Source: an uncultured Sphingomonas sp. (lineage in GTDB: Bacteria > Pseudomonadota > Alphaproteobacteria > Sphingomonadales > Sphingomonadaceae). From it: a DNA stretch of 10,615 bases. Under the pieces are notes generated by a model, which searched no databases, was not told where the DNA came from, and saw only the letters and a list, made by a program, of their open reading frames with translations. The position numbers and the translations under genes are program-made. Below, piece by piece: positions 6,618 through 10,615 of the stretch. How positions within the stretch are numbered: the stretch's first letter is position 1; the number at the start of each line of letters is the position of its first letter. Location of the stretch: the NCBI GenBank assembly GCA_946886645.1, contig CAMPIY010000042.1, forward strand, positions 1 through 10,615, given 5' to 3'.

Positions 6618-8177
6618 ATGTTTGTCAGATTTTTTGCCGCGTTGGCGGCGCTGCTATTACCATCCGCGGCAATGGCGGAATGGTGGGAAGCGCGGACCGA
6701 TCATTTCATTGTCTACTCGGAAAGCAACTCAAAGGACGCCCGCTCGTTCGCCGAACGGCTCGAGCGCTACGACCAGGCGCTGCGATCCTTGCAGAATATC
6801 AAGCCAAGCCAGAACGAGGCCGACTGGGGCCGAGTGGCCGTATTCCGCACCGGCGACATCGAAACGATGGGTCGCCTCGCGGGGGCCCAGGGTGTTGCGG
6901 GCTTCTATATTCCGCGTCACTCGGGCCCGGTCGCATTCACGCCTGCCAAGTCGGAACGCGTCGAAAAGGGCGCTGCGAACGCCGATCGTCGAACGGCGCT
7001 CGACCCGCAAACCGTTCTATTCCATGAATATGCCCATCACTTCATGTACCGCTATTTTTCAGCGGCATATCCGAGCTGGTACCGGGAAGGGTTCGCCGAG
7101 GCCTATTCCACGATCGATCTCCGTGACGATGGCAGCTTCCACCTCGGGAATGCGCCTCAAAGCCGGGGATCGGCATTCTCCGGCTTCTTCAACTATTCGA
7201 TCCAGAGGATGCTGAAGACGGCCGACAAGCCGGACTTCGAAGATGTATATGGCCGTTACACCTACGGATGGCTCCTGACACACTTTCTCACCTTCGCGCC
7301 CGACCGGCAGGGCCAGCTCCAAACCTATCTGAAACTGATCAATGCCGGCACCGAGGCTGGCGATGCGGCGGAGAAGGCGTTCGGCGACTTGGGTAAGTTG
7401 GAACGCGACGTGAAGAACTATCTGGAGGGCGACCTGCCCGGCGCGGTCGTGCGGCCGGCCAACTATCATACGCCTTCGGTATCAATGCGCCGTCTCGCAC
7501 CCGATGAAGAGGCCATAATCCGCATCGAAATTCGCTCGAAGGTCGGCGTCACACGAAAGAAGGCGGAGGACGTCGCCGCCGACGCCCGCGATGTCGCCGC
7601 CAAATATCCGACAAGTTTCGCCGTCCAGCTGGCGCTTACCGAGGCAGAATTCGATGCCGGGCATTGGGATGCGGCGGAGCGCGCGGCCGACGCGGCGCTC
7701 GCGATACAGCCCGACAGCGTCCCTGCCCTCCTGTTCAAGGGCCGAATTGACCTGGAGCGCGGGCGGAACGATCCTCGATTTTATGCAATTGCGCGGACCT
7801 GGCTGGCAAAGGCGCACGATGCCGAGCCTGACTATCCCAGCACGCTCTATTATAATTACCTCACCTACCTCGGCGCCGGCGGCCCCATCCCGGAGAATGC
7901 CGTGATCGGCCTGGAGCAGGCATTTCTTCGTGCGCCTTATGATGCCGACCTGCGGCTTGCCGTGGTTCGCCAGTTGCTGGCGGAGAAGAACGGCTCGGCC
8001 GCTCAAAGAGTGCTGGTGCCGCTGGTACACTCGCCGCACGAATCCAAGAGCGCGAAGGCATTGCGCGACATTTACGACCAAATCAGGGCCGACAAGGTCG
8101 ATGAGGCCTACCGGGCCTTGGCCAGCGAGATCGCGAAAGAAGAAGCGGAACGGAAGAGCGGCAAGGAAGGCGACTAG
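6618..8177 (+). CDS. secreted HExxH zinc-peptidase-like protein with TPR-like C-terminus (paralogue 2)
   Basis: A 519-residue protein from ATG 6618. The frame is open from ATG 6552, but the extra 22 residues would bury the signal peptide. Residues 1-20 (MFVRFFAALAALLLPSAAMA) are a clear signal peptide, followed by EWWEARTDHFIVYSE, matching EWREAKTRHFVVYSE in paralogue 1. HEYAH is at 136-140 and EGFAEAY follows with E157, the same HExxH-x16-E spacing. Further matches to paralogue 1 include YLKLINAGT, AAEKAFGDL, YHTPSVSMRRL, SKVGV, and a TPR-like ADAALAIQPDS stretch. It has no cysteines, and the C-terminus is charged. It converges on ada with 3 bases between stop codons. The RBS is weak (a G-run at 6601-6606). 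The product is predicted periplasmic or exported; substrate unknown. Confidence 0.8.
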   Translation: MFVRFFAALAALLLPSAAMAEWWEARTDHFIVYSESNSKDARSFAERLERYDQALRSLQNIKPSQNEADWGRVAVFRTGDIETMGRLAGAQGVAGFYIPRHSGPVAFTPAKSERVEKGAANADRRTALDPQTVLFHEYAHHFMYRYFSAAYPSWYREGFAEAYSTIDLRDDGSFHLGNAPQSRGSAFSGFFNYSIQRMLKTADKPDFEDVYGRYTYGWLLTHFLTFAPDRQGQLQTYLKLINAGTEAGDAAEKAFGDLGKLERDVKNYLEGDLPGAVVRPANYHTPSVSMRRLAPDEEAIIRIEIRSKVGVTRKKAEDVAADARDVAAKYPTSFAVQLALTEAEFDAGHWDAAERAADAALAIQPDSVPALLFKGRIDLERGRNDPRFYAIARTWLAKAHDAEPDYPSTLYYNYLTYLGAGGPIPENAVIGLEQAFLRAPYDADLRLAVVRQLLAEKNGSAAQRVLVPLVHSPHESKSAKALRDIYDQIRADKVDEAYRALASEIAKEEAERKSGKEGD

Positions 8178-8180
8178 GCG

Positions 8181-9239
8181 CTAAAGGTCCAGGGAAGCTT
8201 GTTCCTTCCAGCTGGCACCCTCGGCTTCCAGCAGCTTGCGCTTGTTGGGCAGGCCGCCGCCGTAGCCGCCGAGCGTGCCGTCCGAGCGGATCACGCGGTG
8301 GCAGGGAACCAGCACGGCGACGGGGTTGGAGCCGTTGGCAGTCCCAACCGCGCGCATCGCATCCGGCTCGCCGATGGCGCGGGCGACGTCTGCATAGCTG
8401 CGCGTCTCGCCAAGCGGGATTTTGCGCAATTCCTGCCAGACCTTCTCCTGGAACGCGGTTCCACGGACGTCGATTGGAAGATCATGGGCCGAAGGATGGT
8501 CGATCTGGTCCAGCGCCTGCTTCACCCAAGGGGAGATAGTTCCATCGTCGGCACGAATATCAGCGTTGGGAAAGCGCGCCCGCAGTGCGCGCTCATCCTC
8601 GCCGAACGTCATCCGGCAAATGCCCTTGTCGGTCGCGGCGATCAACATGGGGCCCAGCGCGCTGTCGGCGGTCACGAAACGGATGGTAACTCCCCGCCCG
8701 CCGTCGCGCCAGGCAGAGGGCGTCATGCCCATCCGCTCTTTGGCGTCGGCATAGAAACGGCTCGGCGCCGAATAGCCCGCGTCATAGATTGCCTCGGTCA
8801 CGCTCTTGTCCTCCTGAAGATGCTCTTCCGCCCGGCGTGCGCGAAGGGCACGGGCATAGGCCGCGGGCGACACGCCCATGTCGCGAGTGAAGATCCGCTG
8901 GAAATGATGCTCGGCATAGCCGACCGCCTCGGCCAGGTCGGCCAGCAACGGCGGCTCTTCCGCCTGCTCGATCAGCCTGACCGCCTTTGCCACGGCCTCC
9001 CGGTCGCGGCCGACTTCGTCGGGTTTGCAGCGCATGCAGGCGCGATAACCCGCGCTGCGAGCGGATTCGCCGTCGAGGAAGAATTCCACATTCTCGCGCT
9101 TGGGACGCCGAGCGGGACAGCTTGGCTTGCAGTAGATGCCGGTGGTCTTCACCGCACCGATCACTCGTCCGTCCCAGCTCCGGTCGCGCCGTTCGAAAGC
9201 GTCCCAGGCGGCGTCCGTGTCAATTGTTCGCATCAGCAT
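8181..9239 (-). CDS. ada: bifunctional Ada: methyl-DNA-responsive regulator and O6-methylguanine-DNA methyltransferase
   Basis: Repairs O6-methylguanine and methylphosphotriesters by suicidal transfer to its own cysteines; the N-terminally methylated form activates alkylation-response genes in E. coli. Length 352 residues (E. coli 354). The N-terminal zinc/acceptor domain has C37, C41, C68 and C71 in TTGIYCKPSCPARR and ACMRCKPDE. An AraC-type helix-turn-helix lies at about 99-180. The C-terminal methyltransferase domain contains VPCHRVIRSDG with acceptor C313. All parts are intact. The start could be ATG 9239 or ATG 9233 two codons later; the latter has a better-spaced AGGT, while 9239 matches the 30-base spacing of the upstream repeat. 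No alkB or alkA is adjacent. Divergent from the GNAT gene; probably autoregulated if E. coli is a guide. Confidence 0.95.
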   Translation of the reverse strand: MLMRTIDTDAAWDAFERRDRSWDGRVIGAVKTTGIYCKPSCPARRPKRENVEFFLDGESARSAGYRACMRCKPDEVGRDREAVAKAVRLIEQAEEPPLLADLAEAVGYAEHHFQRIFTRDMGVSPAAYARALRARRAEEHLQEDKSVTEAIYDAGYSAPSRFYADAKERMGMTPSAWRDGGRGVTIRFVTADSALGPMLIAATDKGICRMTFGEDERALRARFPNADIRADDGTISPWVKQALDQIDHPSAHDLPIDVRGTAFQEKVWQELRKIPLGETRSYADVARAIGEPDAMRAVGTANGSNPVAVLVPCHRVIRSDGTLGGYGGGLPNKRKLLEAEGASWKEQASLDL

Positions 9240-9269
9240 GGACCTACCATAGGTGACGGGCCTAGGTCG

Positions 9270-9293
9270 CGCTTCCCATGTCTTGCGGTCAAA
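9270..9293 (-). repeat. 24-base element upstream of ada (copy 1)
   Basis: Read on the - strand it runs TTTGACCGCAAG then ACATGGGAAGCG. It matches positions 10386-10409 at 21 of 24 bases. It lies exactly 30 bases before the ada ATG at 9239, the same distance as copy 2 from the DUF1203 start. It begins with a -35-like TTGACC, but no convincing -10 follows at 16-18 bases. It may be a regulator site shared by the two genes, or a dispersed intergenic repeat. Confidence 0.5.
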
Positions 9294-9388
9294 GCGAGAA
9301 AGCTCGAATCTTCACAAATGTTCACGGTGACCATGGAGATGCCCGTCACGCCGATCACATGTCAAAGAGCCAAACGGGGGTCGAGCAA

Positions 9389-9427
9389 ATGAATTCCAAC
9401 ATTGCAACAGCGGCGTGTGAGCGATGA
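9389..9427 (+). other. possible 12-codon leader ORF overlapping the GNAT start
   Basis: ATG 9389 opens a 12-residue frame, MNSNIATAACER, whose TGA stop (9425-9427) overlaps the GNAT ATG in an ATGA. A GGGGG run at 9376-9380 sits 8 bases before it, while the GNAT gene itself has no recognisable SD. It could feed ribosomes to the GNAT start by coupling. A frame this short can arise by chance. Confidence 0.2.
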
Positions 9428-9891
9428 GCGGAAGCTGGACAGTTCACGAGGGCGAACTCGACCTTGACGACGTTCGCGCCCTCCTCACCCAACATTTCGA
9501 GGAGATGCGGGCGGGATCGCCGCCCTCGGCATGCCATGTCCTTCCTGCCGACCGGCTGAAATCGTCCGATATCCGCTTCTTCACGCTGCGCGAAGGTAAC
9601 AATCTGCTGGGTTGCGGCGCCCTGAAACGTTTTGAGCCGGGCCATGGCGAGCTCAAGTCGATGCGGACGGCGGATGCGGCGCTTGGGCGGGGCGTTGGGA
9701 AAGCGCTGCTCGATCGGCTGATTGACGCCGCCCGCTCCGAGGGAATGACACGATTGAGCCTCGAGACGGGCTCGACCGGACAATTCGCCGCCGCCTTGAG
9801 GCTCTACGAGCGCGAGAGGTTCGAACCTTGCGGGCCGTTTGGCGGATATATCGATACGCCCTTCACCCGCTTCTTCACCAAAGCAATCTAG
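9424..9891 (+). CDS. GNAT-family N-acetyltransferase
   Basis: A 155-residue single-domain acetyltransferase that would transfer acetyl from acetyl-CoA to an amine; the substrate is not deducible. Visible GNAT parts are GELKSMRT (75-82, strand 4), the CoA pyrophosphate loop ALGRGVGKALL (86-96), the strand-5 region LSLETGS (111-117), and a C-terminal AALRLYERERFEPCGPFGGY (123-142), which resembles the YsnE-type subgroup. The loop normally has Gln or Arg three residues before the first Gly of G-x-G; here that place is Leu87, a mild oddity. ATG 9424 is the earliest possible start because TGA 9418-9420 is in frame. No good SD is present. It converges with the DUF1203 gene, sharing the CTAG at 9888-9891 as both stop codons. 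Confidence 0.88.
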   Translation: MSGSWTVHEGELDLDDVRALLTQHFEEMRAGSPPSACHVLPADRLKSSDIRFFTLREGNNLLGCGALKRFEPGHGELKSMRTADAALGRGVGKALLDRLIDAARSEGMTRLSLETGSTGQFAAALRLYERERFEPCGPFGGYIDTPFTRFFTKAI

Positions 9892-10355
9892 CTCCGCTCG
9901 ACCCGCGCCGCGAAGCAGCCGCGGGTCGCATTATGCGCGTCGATATGGTCGACGGCTTCGTCGGCCAATAGCTTGCGGATCACCGCGTCGGCCTCGCCCG
10001 GTTGGGCCAACGCGGCATCAGCCATCATGCCGTCGGCATTGAATGCGCGGAGCGATAGAATGCGGCGATCGAGCGCCGGCGGGATTTCGTTCTCATAGAC
10101 CGCCGCTTCGGTCGCCGTTTCGCTCACGAAGATGGCGTGGCTGGCGCGATAAGGGTTGTCACCATCGTGCGAGACATGATTGACCAGCAGCAATGTCTCG
10201 CCGACCTCGGCATCATCGAGTGTAACACGGCACGGAAAGCTCGGCCGTTTGTCCGCCGTCATTCGAACTACGCCATGAACGGCGAGCTCCTCGTCGCCGA
10301 GGCCGAACAAATGGCTGAATTGCGATGGCTCAAGGCCGGAGATTTTGTAGGTCAT
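9888..10355 (-). CDS. DUF1203 domain-containing protein
   Basis: A 155-residue soluble protein. The diagnostic stretch of the DUF1203 family is clear: GETLLLVNHVSHDGDNPYRA (52-71) followed by SHAIFV, plus a C-terminal HIDAHNATRGCFAARVE. No function is established for this family. There is no signal peptide or membrane helix. The stop codon overlaps that of the convergent GNAT gene in a 4-base CTAG, so the two must be transcribed toward each other. The start ATG 10355 lacks an evident SD. A 24-base element, also present before ada, lies 30 bases upstream, which hints at shared regulation with the alkylation-response gene. It is divergent from atpH, with 186 bases between the two starts. Confidence 0.88.
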   Translation of the reverse strand: MTYKISGLEPSQFSHLFGLGDEELAVHGVVRMTADKRPSFPCRVTLDDAEVGETLLLVNHVSHDGDNPYRASHAIFVSETATEAAVYENEIPPALDRRILSLRAFNADGMMADAALAQPGEADAVIRKLLADEAVDHIDAHNATRGCFAARVERS

Positions 10356-10385
10356 GAAGCCGGTTTAAGGCCTCGTTCGCTGCCT

Positions 10386-10409
10386 CGCTTCCCACGGCTT
10401 GCGGCCAAA
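10386..10409 (-). repeat. 24-base element upstream of the DUF1203 gene (copy 2)
   Basis: On the - strand it reads TTTGGCCGCAAG then CCGTGGGAAGCG, differing from the copy before ada at 3 of 24 bases. It ends 30 bases before the ATG at 10355. Both the position and the orientation relative to the gene match copy 1. A following TTAAAC (complement of 10364-10369) is too far from TTGGCC to be a normal -10. Confidence 0.5.
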
Positions 10410-10423
10410 CGCGGAAACCCGCC

Positions 10424-10451
10424 TTGCATCCGAACCGACCCCCTGCTAGGG
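10424..10451 (+). promoter_or_regulatory. candidate promoter of the atp operon
   Basis: TTGCAT (10424-10429) and CTAGGG (10446-10451) are 16 bases apart, similar in spacing to TTGCGG-N16-CTATAG before purC. The -10 match is only partial. A start near 10458 would give an atpH leader of about 84 bases. CCCCT (10440-10444) and AGGGG (10448-10452) form a small inverted repeat across the -10. Confidence 0.3.
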
Positions 10452-10495
10452 GCGCGCCAACCCATGAGGGGCGCACGGTTTTCCGGAGGCGCCCC
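10448..10495 (+). repeat. repeated AGGGGCGC and a pairing GCGCCCC in the atpH leader
   Basis: AGGGGCGC occurs at 10448-10455 and again at 10467-10474. A single complementary GCGCCCC lies at 10489-10495 and could pair with either copy; pairing with the second gives a 7-bp stem and a 14-base loop. The first copy can also pair with CCCCT at 10440-10444. It may be a leader fold or only GC-rich coincidence. Confidence 0.3.
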
Positions 10496-10541
10496 GTTCG
10501 ATGCATGGGGCCAAAATTTCTTTGTCTGGAGCTTCGAGCGC

Positions 10542-10615
10542 GTGGAGAATTCCGGCGGCATTCAGGCCAGCTTAGCGGGGCGTTATGCGACCGCTCTGTT
10601 CGGCCTCGCCCGTGA
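10542..10615 (+). CDS. atpH: ATP synthase F1 subunit delta (N-terminal fragment, cut by window edge)
   Basis: GTG 10542 opens a frame that begins VENSGGIQASLAGRYATALF and continues GLAR to the end of the window. The SLAGRYATALF segment is the hallmark N-terminus of the delta subunit (OSCP), which ties the F1 head to the peripheral stalk of the ATP synthase. A GGAG at 10528-10531 lies 10 bases before the GTG. The same frame is open back to ATG 10464, but the 26 extra residues do not resemble the family. Only 24 codons are visible; atpA, atpG, atpD and atpC would be expected to follow outside the window. The gene is divergent from the DUF1203 gene. Confidence 0.85.
   Translation, partial: MENSGGIQASLAGRYATALFGLAR

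Noticed and set aside
9291..9298. AAAGCGAG as an Ada box
   Set aside because: Only six of eight bases match the E. coli AAAGCGCA core, it is on the opposite strand to ada, and the rest of the box is missing.
8199..9392. 397-residue open frame on the + strand opposite ada
   Set aside because: It is antisense to a complete Ada with all catalytic cysteines and shows no recognisable domains.
10424..10615. 63-codon + strand open frame across the right edge
   Set aside because: It is in a different frame from the clear AtpH N-terminus beginning at 10542.

Overview
The window looks like chromosomal DNA of a GC-rich alphaproteobacterium, most likely a sphingomonad (Sphingomonadales). The reasons are the consistently high-GC coding style, the PurC, PriA and CPBP sequence types, a pair of tiny proteins of a kind I associate with sphingomonads, and the N-terminus of ATP synthase delta at the right edge. 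No rRNA, tRNA, insertion sequence, phage gene or CRISPR array is visible, and no stretch over 300 bases lacks a gene.

Left part (1-3830), all on the + strand: a GC-rich hairpin, two tiny genes (51 and 56 residues) with good ribosome binding sites, a 100-residue antibiotic-biosynthesis-monooxygenase-like protein, then a recognisable promoter driving purC and priA, which are 5 bases apart. This is core metabolism and replication restart.

Middle (3895-8177): two paralogous, cysteine-free, secreted proteins of 522 and about 519 residues. Each has a signal peptide, an HExxH zinc site with a third glutamate ligand 16 residues later, and a helical TPR-like C-terminal half. They lie in the same direction on either side of an opposite-strand gene for a CPBP-family intramembrane protease. 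A perfect 10-base inverted repeat lies in front of the CPBP gene, and one arm runs into its Shine-Dalgarno sequence. This is the most distinctive region: three envelope proteases in 4.7 kb, with a duplicated gene pair split by one of them.

Right part (8181-10615): a complete Ada methyltransferase/regulator on the - strand, a GNAT acetyltransferase on +, a DUF1203 protein on -, and the start of atpH (ATP synthase delta) on +. The two - strand genes, ada and the DUF1203 gene, each carry a near-identical 24-base element exactly 30 bases before the start codon. This suggests common control or a shared repeat. priA and atpH are often near neighbours in alphaproteobacteria, so the six genes between them here may be lineage-specific cargo. 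That reading rests on general knowledge, not on a comparison I could run.
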